From Taylorella equigenitalis ATCC 35865 (GTDB lineage Bacteria > Pseudomonadota > Gammaproteobacteria > Burkholderiales > Burkholderiaceae_B): a DNA stretch of 64,000 nt. Where the stretch lies: the NCBI RefSeq assembly GCF_000276685.1, contig NC_018108.1, forward strand, positions 62,001-126,000, read 5' to 3'. Shown one piece after another: positions 54,970-63,442 of the stretch. Every line of letters begins with the position of its first letter. The first letter of the stretch is position 1. The position numbers were made by a program, and so were the translations under genes. The notes below the pieces were generated by a model. That model was not told the origin of the DNA. It searched no databases and was given only the letters and a program-made list of their open reading frames with translations.

Positions 54970-55166
54970 AACTCTTAATCTTAGGTGCTTATAAAGATTT
55001 AGTTCCTGCAAATAATAATTTTTGTGAAGTCTTAGTTAACCCCCCAGGTTTCCCTAATTATTAAAGTATTAAAGGTGTTGAAAGAAAAGTTAACGAGATC
55101 TTTTTCAATGGACTTATTTTATTTGGAGCTATTGTAAATTCCAAATTATTTAAAAATGTAATTTAG
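54970..55166 (+). pseudogene. Short remnant reading frame with an internal stop
   Basis: In one frame the DNA reads LGAYKDLVPANNNFCEVLVN and PPGFPNY, a TAA at 55062-55064, then SIKGVERKVNEIFFNGLILF and GAIVNSKLFKNVI before a stop at 55164-55166. Both halves look protein-like and share a frame, so this is probably the 3' end of a lost gene with a nonsense mutation. It starts exactly where the right inverted-repeat arm ends. Family not recognised. Confidence 0.45.
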
Positions 55167-55343
55167 TTGTGTTAAATAAACACATGTTGAAAATATAAGG
55201 TATTGAATTTAAATAAACTTCCTGATTCTGTCACGAAATTGAAATACTAAATCCTTATTATTGTCTTAAAGAATTCCCTTCCCTTTAATTGAATTTTCAT
55301 ATTTCAGAAGTATTCTAGTTTTACTTCTCAGGAGTTAGTAGTT
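55167..55343. other. Upstream region of vgrG
   Basis: A/T-rich leader. The ribosome site CAGGAG lies eight bases before the vgrG ATG. The vgrG promoter should be here, but no convincing -35/-10 pair can be chosen by eye. Confidence 0.4.
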
Positions 55344-56897
55344 ATGGCAGACCGTCACGCAATCGCACATGTAGCGATACCTAGTCTTCAGTTTTTAAGT
55401 CTTAACGGGCATGAATCCCTTTCAAATTTGTATGAATTTGAAGTTGAACTTGCTTCAATGGATCATTTTATTGACGTTAGAAAAATGCTTGGAACTCAGC
55501 TTACCGTTGAGATTGAGTCTTTTATGTCGGCTCCTAGGTATTTAACTGGTCGTGTACGTAAATTTGAACTAGTAGGTACTGATCAAGATGGTTCTGAATA
55601 TTTAGTTTACAAAGCAAGTGTTGTGCCACCTCTATGGTACCTAACCCAAGGTAAAGATTATAAAATTTTCCAAGATAAAAAAATTGAAGACATAATCAAA
55701 GAAGTATTAGACAAATTTGAAATTAAATATGAATTTAAACTTTCAGGTTCGTATAGAAATTGGGAATACGTAGTTCAATATGATGAATCACCGTTCAATT
55801 TCGTTTCAAGGTTAATGGAACATGAAGGGATGTATTACTGGTTTAAGCATGATAAAAATGAATCGACTATGATTATCGCTGATGATGCTTCCGCTCACGA
55901 AGAATTCCCTTCTTATGAGGTTCTTAATTATTTGTCATCTGGATTTAAGATATTTGATTCTAGAGAGGTTATTACTTCATGGAGGCATAATGCTGTAGTA
56001 ACACCTTCTAAATATACAGTTGTAGATTTTGATTTTAGAAAGCCAAGTTTTGCATTAGATACCGATAAAGAAAACCAATTAGATGGTGATGATAGTATTG
56101 AAGTTTATGAGTGGCAAGGGGGGTATCAGGAATTATCCGACGGAGACAATTATACTAAATTAAGACTCGAGGAATTGAAAGTTCCTCAGGAGATTGTAGA
56201 AGCGGATTCAAACATAAGAGGAATTTGTCCAGGATATAAATTCACTCTGGCAAATCATCCTAGAGTTGCTGAAAATCAAGGTTATGTTGTTGTCAGTGCT
56301 CACTATATGATTCAAGTAAATGGATATTCCTCCAATTCTGGCAGACAAGATTTCTTTAGTACTAGTTTCTATTCTTTACCAGCATCTATTCAATTTCGTG
56401 CTGCACGAAGATCTCCTGAGCCTAAAACTCATGGTCCGCAAACTGCTACAGTGGTAGGTCCATCTGGAGAAGTTATTTACACTGACAAATATGGTAGGGT
56501 TAAAGTGCAATTCCATTGGGATCGTGATGGTAAAAAAGATGAGAACTCTTCATGTTGGGTTCGTGTATCAAGTCCTTGGGCTAGTACTGGTTTTGGTGGT
56601 TTACAAATTCCTCGTATTGGAGATGAAGTTGTTATTGATTTTATTGGTGGTAACCCAGATAGACCATTAATTATCGGCAGGGTTTATAACGAGGATAACC
56701 AGCCTTTAGTTAATCTACCAGATGATTCTCATACCTCAGGCTTCCGCACAAGAACAATTCAAGGTGGTAGCGACAATCAAAATTTCCTTTTGTTTAGAGA
56801 CAAACAAGGAGATGAATTGGTTGACATTCAAGCAGAAAAAGATATGAAGATATTTGTTAAGAATGACTTTTACTTAACAGTTGGTAATTGCGGTTAA
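55344..56897 (+). CDS. vgrG: T6SS spike protein VgrG (TssI), short form
   Basis: VgrG trimers cap the Hcp tube and carry effectors. A gp27-like base covers about 1-340 (SLQFLSLNGHESLSNLYEFEVEL; FNFVSRLMEHEGMYYWFKHD). A gp5-like OB domain covers about 372-455 (GEVIYTDKYGRVKVQFHWDRDG; CWVRVSSPWASTGFGGLQIP). The protein stops at residue 517, just as the needle repeats would begin (DMKIFVKNDFYLTVGNCG). Most VgrGs continue with 100-300 residues of beta-helix. Two in-frame stops (TAA TAG) follow, and the next gene has its own ribosome site and encodes needle-like repeats. Confidence 0.94.
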   Translation: MADRHAIAHVAIPSLQFLSLNGHESLSNLYEFEVELASMDHFIDVRKMLGTQLTVEIESFMSAPRYLTGRVRKFELVGTDQDGSEYLVYKASVVPPLWYLTQGKDYKIFQDKKIEDIIKEVLDKFEIKYEFKLSGSYRNWEYVVQYDESPFNFVSRLMEHEGMYYWFKHDKNESTMIIADDASAHEEFPSYEVLNYLSSGFKIFDSREVITSWRHNAVVTPSKYTVVDFDFRKPSFALDTDKENQLDGDDSIEVYEWQGGYQELSDGDNYTKLRLEELKVPQEIVEADSNIRGICPGYKFTLANHPRVAENQGYVVVSAHYMIQVNGYSSNSGRQDFFSTSFYSLPASIQFRAARRSPEPKTHGPQTATVVGPSGEVIYTDKYGRVKVQFHWDRDGKKDENSSCWVRVSSPWASTGFGGLQIPRIGDEVVIDFIGGNPDRPLIIGRVYNEDNQPLVNLPDDSHTSGFRTRTIQGGSDNQNFLLFRDKQGDELVDIQAEKDMKIFVKNDFYLTVGNCG

Positions 56898-56911
56898 TAG
56901 AGGGGAGTTTA

Positions 56912-57805
56912 ATGCCTAGTGCTTATAAGAAGATTCAGCATAATGTTGAATTTACTGTCCATAATGGTAATGAATCTCATATAGTTGAAAGTGGAAGTAG
57001 AACCACTAAGGTCAAACAGCTAGAAAAAGGTACTTTTAAAAATGGAAGAGATGAACATATTTTAGCCGGTGGTCAAAAAACCCATATTCATGGTAATGAG
57101 GAGCGTTCAATACTTTCAGATGATCAAGTAATCGAGGTTAAAGGTGATCAAGTTGTTACAATTAGTTCGGGTACTAGAAGTTTAGATGTAGGACTTTTTG
57201 GTGTTGATACAGTTGAAGGTAAATATGATTTAACAGTTGAAAAAATAACTGAGAGAACTTATGGAACCTCTGTTGAAGAAACATATGATAAAACTTACGA
57301 TGTTATTAGCTCCTCAGTTACTAATACTTTTAAATTAGGTATTGAAGAGAATGTAACTAATAGCTTAACTGAATATAACAGAAATGGTGGGTTTGAGCAC
57401 AATGTTACTTCAGGTGAATGGATAACTGATGTAGATGGTTATATTGATATTTGGTCTTCAGGAAATATTAAATTTGATTCTCCAAAAATTGAGATTTTAG
57501 GAAATGCTAAAATAACAATTGAGACTCCCTTACACTATATATATAAGCAAAATAAAGAAACAGAAAAGCCTTTCAAAGGTGACGTTTACTTAGCGTCTTT
57601 TACTACAAGAATATTTGATGAAAAAGCGGGTACTGTGTTAGGTGCAGTAAATTGGTTTTCCAAATCGGATTACGGTTTGATAAAGTTAGATAATTATATC
57701 AAAAAGTTCGGTACTAAACCTCTTCGTATACCTGAAAAGAAAGATGTTAATAATAAAGCTGGTTCTATTAAAAACGAAGTGGTTGGTGTAAAAAATGATA
57801 ACTAA
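56912..57805 (+). CDS. VgrG-needle-like protein A
   Basis: A 297-aa protein starting at an ATG preceded by GAGGGGAG; an in-frame TTG at 56888 overlaps vgrG. Residues 15-200 are short strand repeats with Gly/Asn turns (VEFTVHNGNESHIVESGSRTT; GGQKTHIHGNEERSILSDDQ; TISSGTRSLDV) like the triple beta-helix needle of VgrG/gp5. A C-terminal segment (VYLASFTTRIFDEKAGTV, KSDYGLIKLDNY) is shared with protein C. First of three tandem paralogues directly after vgrG. Could extend the spike as a separate subunit or be a spike-shaped adaptor; not a recognised toxin. Confidence 0.65.
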   Translation: MPSAYKKIQHNVEFTVHNGNESHIVESGSRTTKVKQLEKGTFKNGRDEHILAGGQKTHIHGNEERSILSDDQVIEVKGDQVVTISSGTRSLDVGLFGVDTVEGKYDLTVEKITERTYGTSVEETYDKTYDVISSSVTNTFKLGIEENVTNSLTEYNRNGGFEHNVTSGEWITDVDGYIDIWSSGNIKFDSPKIEILGNAKITIETPLHYIYKQNKETEKPFKGDVYLASFTTRIFDEKAGTVLGAVNWFSKSDYGLIKLDNYIKKFGTKPLRIPEKKDVNNKAGSIKNEVVGVKNDN

Positions 57806-57814
57806 CTGGGGGGT

Positions 57815-58711
57815 ATGATGGCGGGAAACTATACAGAAAATATTCTAAATAATCTTGAAACTCAAGTTATAGAGGGTAATCTCACTCATTCTGTTAATAC
57901 TGGTACAAGATATACCAAGGTCAAACTTCTAGAAAAAAATACTTTTTCTAACAGGCGTGAGTTATATATATTTAATGGACAAACTACAAGAATCAGTGGT
58001 GGTGAGGAACATAAGGTTTTTGATGGTAACCAGACTATAAACATTGAATCTGGATCACAAAAAATAACAGTAGTTGAAGGGAATCGGACTCTTGACGTTA
58101 AATCAGCTAATTCTGATTGTTTTAAAGATTATAGACAAACAATTTCTGGTGAAACTAACAGAACATTTAGAGGTCAAACTTCTGATAAGATAGGTGGAAT
58201 TCATGTGGTAGATGTTTTAAAGAAAACTACTATAGAGATGGATTCATTAGATGAAACTGTTAAATCTTCTGCGGCTAAATATACTAGTGACTCTGGTTAT
58301 ACGGAAAAAACTAAAAATTTTTGGAAAACTTCTGTAAATAGTGGTGAAGCCAATATAAAATCCACATCTAGAATCAACATCTCCAGTAATAGCATTATAG
58401 ATATTTTGGGTACTAGTGCTATTGACTATCAAACCAACCTTTATTTGTTATTAGCATTTTTAAATGTAGAAGCAGGGGAGATTAAAAAAGATAATGTGAA
58501 ATTTTGTATCACAAGTAGAATTGGTTGTGAAGCTAAAGTTGCGGAAGTTCAATTAACACAGTATGCTTGGAAAATTGACAAGATGGTACACAAAAATGAT
58601 TTTAAGATAGTTGAAAAGAAAGAGGAAGCACTAAAAAATACAAATAAAATTGCTGGAATTGAGTTAAGTATAGTAATGATTTCAATTTTTGGATTTAGTT
58701 TATTAAACTAA
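57815..58711 (+). CDS. VgrG-needle-like protein B
   Basis: 298 aa, nine bases after protein A, tandem ATGs (57815, 57818). Same strand-repeat body (LETQVIEGNLTHSVNTGTRYT; SGGEEHKVFDGNQTINIES; VVEGNRTLDV). The C-terminus differs from A and C and ends in a hydrophobic helix (IAGIELSIVMISIFGFSLLN) that could insert in a membrane. If the proteins assemble into a spike, this variable tail is the natural place for a target-facing or effector-like function, but nothing is proven. Confidence 0.62.
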   Translation: MMAGNYTENILNNLETQVIEGNLTHSVNTGTRYTKVKLLEKNTFSNRRELYIFNGQTTRISGGEEHKVFDGNQTINIESGSQKITVVEGNRTLDVKSANSDCFKDYRQTISGETNRTFRGQTSDKIGGIHVVDVLKKTTIEMDSLDETVKSSAAKYTSDSGYTEKTKNFWKTSVNSGEANIKSTSRINISSNSIIDILGTSAIDYQTNLYLLLAFLNVEAGEIKKDNVKFCITSRIGCEAKVAEVQLTQYAWKIDKMVHKNDFKIVEKKEEALKNTNKIAGIELSIVMISIFGFSLLN

Positions 58712-58722
58712 TAGAGGGTTCT

Positions 58723-59613
58723 ATGCCAAATGCATTTATAAATATCGAAAATAATTGTTCCGTAAAAGTTCATAATGGAAATGAGAAACTTTTTGTTGGC
58801 ACTGGTTCTCGAACAACATTAATAAATGATAAGGACACTGCAGAGTTTTTTAATAGAAGAGAAGATTATATTGAGAGTTCAGGTCAGCTTGTTAACATTA
58901 CTAAAGGTGAAATTCACAAGGTATTAGACGGTGGTCAAAACGTTACCTTAACTCAAGGTAACCAAATAATAAATGTCTCGAAGAATAGAATAATGAGAAT
59001 TAACGGTGATTTAAAGGAAAGTTTAAATGATAATCACACTTTAAACGTCGAAAAATCCACAATTCTTAAATTTAAATCACCAGTTAAGGATACTTTCGAA
59101 AGCCCTTACGAAAACATTACTGACAAACTTGTGACAAATAATTTTAAATTAGGTCTCAAAGAAACTGTCAAAGGTTTAACTAAGTACACTCACGAATCTT
59201 CATTTAAAAATGAAGTTACAGGTTCTTATAATTTAAATGTAAATGGCTGTACAGAATTATCTTCTACCTCAAAAATTAAATTTGAAGCTCCTGAAATTAG
59301 ATTTTGTGCCCCAATGATTAGACAGGATTCACCTCATAACAAAGTTAATGCTGATGCCAAATGGGATTGGATTGGAGGATTGAAGGTTGATTTTTATTTT
59401 GTTTCATTTTATCAAAGACTGGTTGAAGCTAAGCTTAATGGATCTGCTATAACTGGTTACGGTCTCAAATCTGATTTTGGTTTAGTTAAGACAGAATTTT
59501 GTGCAACTGAATCAAAAAATGATGTTGCTAATTCAGAAGTATCTCTCGGCCCATTAACACTCCTAGTAGGGGTATTTCAAGGAATACGTTCAGCAATTCG
59601 TATCCGTCTTTAA
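58723..59613 (+). CDS. VgrG-needle-like protein C
   Basis: 296 aa. The N-terminus MPNAFINIENNCSVKVHNGNEKLFVGTGSRTT parallels protein A (MPSAYKKIQHNVEFTVHNGNE). Beta-repeats extend to about residue 200. The tail contains VDFYFVSFYQRLVEAKLNG and LKSDFGLVKTEFC, matching protein A's tail, and a hydrophobic end (LGPLTLLVGVFQGIRSAI). The stop is one base before the DUF2169 gene start, so the four genes from 56912 look like one transcript. Confidence 0.62.
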   Translation: MPNAFINIENNCSVKVHNGNEKLFVGTGSRTTLINDKDTAEFFNRREDYIESSGQLVNITKGEIHKVLDGGQNVTLTQGNQIINVSKNRIMRINGDLKESLNDNHTLNVEKSTILKFKSPVKDTFESPYENITDKLVTNNFKLGLKETVKGLTKYTHESSFKNEVTGSYNLNVNGCTELSSTSKIKFEAPEIRFCAPMIRQDSPHNKVNADAKWDWIGGLKVDFYFVSFYQRLVEAKLNGSAITGYGLKSDFGLVKTEFCATESKNDVANSEVSLGPLTLLVGVFQGIRSAIRIRL

Positions 59614-59614
59614 A

Positions 59615-62365
59615 ATGAGAATAATTAAACCACTTTCAACTTCACTTTTTTATAGGGTGTACGAGTTTAATAGGCAAACATATCTATCACTGTCTGTTAA
59701 TTTATATATTGACAAAAATGTTGATGAAGTTGAATTTCGCTTACTTAGTGAGCAACAGATGTGGCAGGATTTCACTTCTATTTCTGTTAAAGATTTTAAC
59801 AGTGAATTGATTGATTTTGGTATGCCTAAAGATAAACCCGAAATTATTGTAAATGGCTACGCTTATGGTAAATATTCAGAAAACAATAGGTCAGCAGTCA
59901 ATATTGAGGCAGGTAATATAAATAAAACTTTAACTGTATATGGTGATAGGTTTTGGATAAATGGTAAGCCTAGCTCCCCAGAGGGTTTTGACGAGTTACC
60001 AATTTCTCTTAGTAAAGCTTTTGGAGGAAAAAATGTACCTTCCAATACAATAGGCAAGGGATCTGAAAAAATATCTAAGCCTGATGGAACGGTTGTTACT
60101 CCTCTTCCAAACGTTGAGGATCCTAATCACCCTGTGATATATCCAGATAAAATATATCCAGTAGCAACTTTCAGCGCACTTCCTATTGAATCTCCTAATA
60201 GAAATAAATTACTTGGTACATACGATAGGAATTGGCAGGAAAAATTCTTTCCTGGATTTGCTAGTGATATTGATTGGTCTTATTTCAATCTCTCACCTGT
60301 AGACCAGAGATTAGCAACAATTAATGGTTTGAAAATGAAATTTACTAATATGAATCCTTACAAAAAAATAGTACATTTCAAAATTCCAGACTTAAAGCCC
60401 TTAATTTTTTTATTGCCTAGGGGGGATAAGTCATTAAAAACACCCTTAGAGTTGAAATTACAATCGTGTTTGGCTTATCCTCATAAAGAAACTTATATTC
60501 TTAGTTATCATGTTTCAACTCCAGTTGAATCTTCAGAAGTAACTGATATCTTTGATTTTTTAATGTTGGCTATCGAAAAAACACAAAGTAAAAGGTCTTT
60601 AGAACATTATCAAAATGTTTTAAACATTAGATCAAATCTGAGAAAAGCCAACCTTTATGCTACCTTTGATGAAATGTTGATAGATCAGGGTATTGATTTT
60701 AAGGGTTTGCCCCCTGTGCCTCTAAATAAACTTTTAAAAAGAAAATTATTTGAACTCAAACGAAAATTAAGCAACATTAAAGATATAAATAAAAAAGCCG
60801 AGAATTTAGATTTGGAACTTGTTGAAGATGCTAAGTTAAATTTTAGAAATTATTCTTATAAACCAGATTTCGAAAAAGATTTAAAGGATACTTTAGCTCA
60901 ATTAACTTCAGATTCCTCTCCTGCATCACAGGAATTTAAAAAAATCCTTTCATCTATTGACTCCAATAATTTATATAAATTATTTGAATTAGTTGAATTA
61001 GATTATATAGAAATGGATTTCTTACTTAAGTTGCTAGTAGAATTAGATGATAGCAAAGATGAATCAGTGTTAGAAACTGCTAGAAAAATTCATTCAAAAA
61101 GAAAAGAATTAAATAAAAAAATTGAGTCGATTGATAATTTTGAAGTTGATCCTGATGAGAAATTAAAATATCTTAAAGATAAAATTAGCTTGACTAGAAA
61201 CAAACTTATTGAAACTGTAGAAAATAGGAAATTTATTGATACGTCTAATCGTAACAAAACAGATTCGGATTTAGATTCATTTTTTAAAGATTGTGATGAT
61301 AAATCTCTAATGTTTTTTGATAGCAATGCACCGACTATTGTTTACAACTCGAATTCAGTCAATAATGCTGTCGATTCTGTAGTTGAGCTGACGCATATAA
61401 ATCAACTTTTTAAGTACTCTGTTAGTGGAATTAAAACTGAAATTATAGATAAGGATTTTCAGGAATTAGATTTAAGTGGAAAACCAATGCAACATTGTAG
61501 TTTTAAGAATGTTTCATTCTTAGACGTTGATTTCAGTGATAGCTTGTTAGGAGAATCAGCATTTGAAAACTGCGAATTCATTAATTGTATATTTTTAAAT
61601 TGTAATTTAAACGAAGCAGAACTAAAAAGTTGTAAACTAATTTCTTGCGATTTAAACGGCATTAATAATGATAATTCTAAATTTCATAATGTAATTTTTT
61701 TAAAATGTAACATTACATTATGGAATCATACGAGATTTGTTTCATCAAACATTTTATTTAATGATTGCAATGTTTATTTTGTGACTTTCAATAGAGCAAT
61801 CATAAAAGATATTGAATTTTACAATTGCAAGATTAATAAACTTACAATAATCAGCGGTAAATATAACTCTATTAAATTAATTAATTCTGAAGCCCTTAGT
61901 CTAAATTTTTCTACAGATAAAAAGTTTGTTATCGATTCTTTTACAATAGAAAACTCGAAATTAGACTCTTTTTTTATTAAAGATTTATCCAAAGTAAACC
62001 ATTTCGTTATAAAGGATTCAAAATTAGTATTATCTACTATAAGGCAGTGTGAATTTGATTGTTTTGAAATTTCAAACTGTGATTTAAAAAACATTAATCT
62101 ATCTAAATCAATTATAAGAAAATCTAAATTTTCAAAAGTTGATTTATCTAATTCTATTTTTACAGGATCTAAGATAGAAGATAGCCTTTGGTATGGTATT
62201 GATTTATCTTTCTCGCTTTTTAACAAACTAACTATTTTAAAAAGTACACTTAAAAAAATCAGTTTTTTCTCCTCAGACGTCTCAGAGATGAGTATTGATT
62301 CCAATACTGTTTTCGATGAGAACTATTTAAATAGAATGAATATTTTTCCAAAATTGAGGAATTAG
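59615..62365 (+). CDS. DUF2169 domain fused to pentapeptide repeats
   Basis: A 916-aa protein. Residues 1-290 are a clear DUF2169 domain: MRIIKPLSTSLFYRVYEF, FGMPKDKPEIIVNGYAYG, VYGDRFWINGKPSSPEGFDE, LSKAFGGKNVPSN, LPNVEDP and LLGTYDRNWQEKFFPGF. DUF2169 proteins act as T6SS effector adaptors (shown for Agrobacterium Tde2). Residues 300-560 are charged helical linker. From about 605 to the end are degenerate pentapeptide repeats (LSGKPMQHCSFKNVSFLDVD, FENCEFINCIFLNC, LNEAELKSC), a square beta-helix. Probably chaperones or loads cargo onto the VgrG module. Confidence 0.82.
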   Translation: MRIIKPLSTSLFYRVYEFNRQTYLSLSVNLYIDKNVDEVEFRLLSEQQMWQDFTSISVKDFNSELIDFGMPKDKPEIIVNGYAYGKYSENNRSAVNIEAGNINKTLTVYGDRFWINGKPSSPEGFDELPISLSKAFGGKNVPSNTIGKGSEKISKPDGTVVTPLPNVEDPNHPVIYPDKIYPVATFSALPIESPNRNKLLGTYDRNWQEKFFPGFASDIDWSYFNLSPVDQRLATINGLKMKFTNMNPYKKIVHFKIPDLKPLIFLLPRGDKSLKTPLELKLQSCLAYPHKETYILSYHVSTPVESSEVTDIFDFLMLAIEKTQSKRSLEHYQNVLNIRSNLRKANLYATFDEMLIDQGIDFKGLPPVPLNKLLKRKLFELKRKLSNIKDINKKAENLDLELVEDAKLNFRNYSYKPDFEKDLKDTLAQLTSDSSPASQEFKKILSSIDSNNLYKLFELVELDYIEMDFLLKLLVELDDSKDESVLETARKIHSKRKELNKKIESIDNFEVDPDEKLKYLKDKISLTRNKLIETVENRKFIDTSNRNKTDSDLDSFFKDCDDKSLMFFDSNAPTIVYNSNSVNNAVDSVVELTHINQLFKYSVSGIKTEIIDKDFQELDLSGKPMQHCSFKNVSFLDVDFSDSLLGESAFENCEFINCIFLNCNLNEAELKSCKLISCDLNGINNDNSKFHNVIFLKCNITLWNHTRFVSSNILFNDCNVYFVTFNRAIIKDIEFYNCKINKLTIISGKYNSIKLINSEALSLNFSTDKKFVIDSFTIENSKLDSFFIKDLSKVNHFVIKDSKLVLSTIRQCEFDCFEISNCDLKNINLSKSIIRKSKFSKVDLSNSIFTGSKIEDSLWYGIDLSFSLFNKLTILKSTLKKISFFSSDVSEMSIDSNTVFDENYLNRMNIFPKLRN

Positions 62366-62368
62366 TAA

Positions 62369-63442
62369 ATGCAAAGCAATGATTCAATTAAGTTTGCTGA
62401 ATTTTTGAATCTAGATCAAATCGAAAATTTTTCCTTTGAAAATTTAAATCTAGATGATAAAAATCTATTGCAAGGTTACGAATTTACAAGATGTATTTTT
62501 AAAAATATAAATTTTGAAAAATTGGATATTATCGATAATACTTTTCTTAATTGTGTTTTTTTAAATTGCAAGTTTAATAATTGTAAATTAAATAATAACG
62601 TATTTACTGGTTGTAAGCTCTCAAACTGTATTTTTTTGAATTGTTCTATTGATATATTTGCTTTTGCTTATACAGTTTTTGAAACCACTTTATTAAATTA
62701 TTGTACGATAAAAAATTTTTTTATTACAGAATCTGATTCTATAGAATTAAGTATCTTAGATAGTTCACTTGAAGTGTTTAGTTTACTGAATCATCAAGTT
62801 AAGTTTGCTTGCCCTAAATTGAATTTTTCCAATTCAAATACTAAGTATTTTACAACGAATATGATTTCATTGGCAAATGCATCTTTTCATTTATCTGACA
62901 TTGAGTCACTTATATATATAGACTCTTCATTGCCCGAAGAATATACTTTTAATAAAATTTCTTTGATTAAATCCCAGTTTACAAATAGCACCTTAGACAA
63001 TATTGATTTTTCTGGATGCGATTTATCAAATTCATGTTTTAAATCTTGTAGTCTTAAAAATTGTAATTTTAAAAACGCTAAATTAGAAATGTGTTTGTTT
63101 CTTGACTGCAACCTAGAAAATTCTATTTTTAATAATTCTTTAATGAAAATTTGTAATTTTACTGGTTCAAATATTTCGGGTTCCAATTTTGAAAACTCTG
63201 ATTTATCGATGTCTATATTTAAGAATGCACAAGCCGTTAAATGCAATTTTAAGGAAAGTAATTTGCAACTATCAGATTTTTCTCATTCAAATATTACTGG
63301 ATCAAATTTTATGGAATCAAACTTGGATCGTACCAAGTTTCACTCTGTTATCGATTTAGATGTTGTTTGGGGTAATAGAATTAATTCTATAGGTGATGAT
63401 AAAGATTTATTGGAGGCAGAACTATGGTTGACAAAAATATAA
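62369..63442 (+). CDS. Pentapeptide-repeat protein
   Basis: 357 aa, four bases after the DUF2169 fusion. Nearly all of it is pentapeptide repeat: FTRCIFKNINFEKLDIIDNTF, NCVFLNCKFNNCKLNNNVFTG, and near the end FENSDLSMSIFKNAQ and LQLSDFSHSNITGSN, giving a right-handed quadrilateral beta-helix. The central part (about 110-190) is less regular. Same type as the C-terminal half of the preceding protein, so likely a duplicated, freed domain. The last 19 bases overlap the DUF3540 gene start. Confidence 0.82.
   Translation: MQSNDSIKFAEFLNLDQIENFSFENLNLDDKNLLQGYEFTRCIFKNINFEKLDIIDNTFLNCVFLNCKFNNCKLNNNVFTGCKLSNCIFLNCSIDIFAFAYTVFETTLLNYCTIKNFFITESDSIELSILDSSLEVFSLLNHQVKFACPKLNFSNSNTKYFTTNMISLANASFHLSDIESLIYIDSSLPEEYTFNKISLIKSQFTNSTLDNIDFSGCDLSNSCFKSCSLKNCNFKNAKLEMCLFLDCNLENSIFNNSLMKICNFTGSNISGSNFENSDLSMSIFKNAQAVKCNFKESNLQLSDFSHSNITGSNFMESNLDRTKFHSVIDLDVVWGNRINSIGDDKDLLEAELWLTKI

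Noticed and set aside
56888-56911. TTG at 56888 as start of needle-like protein A
   Set aside because: It overlaps vgrG, whereas the ATG at 56912 has a strong GAGGGGAG site and aligns with the start of protein C.
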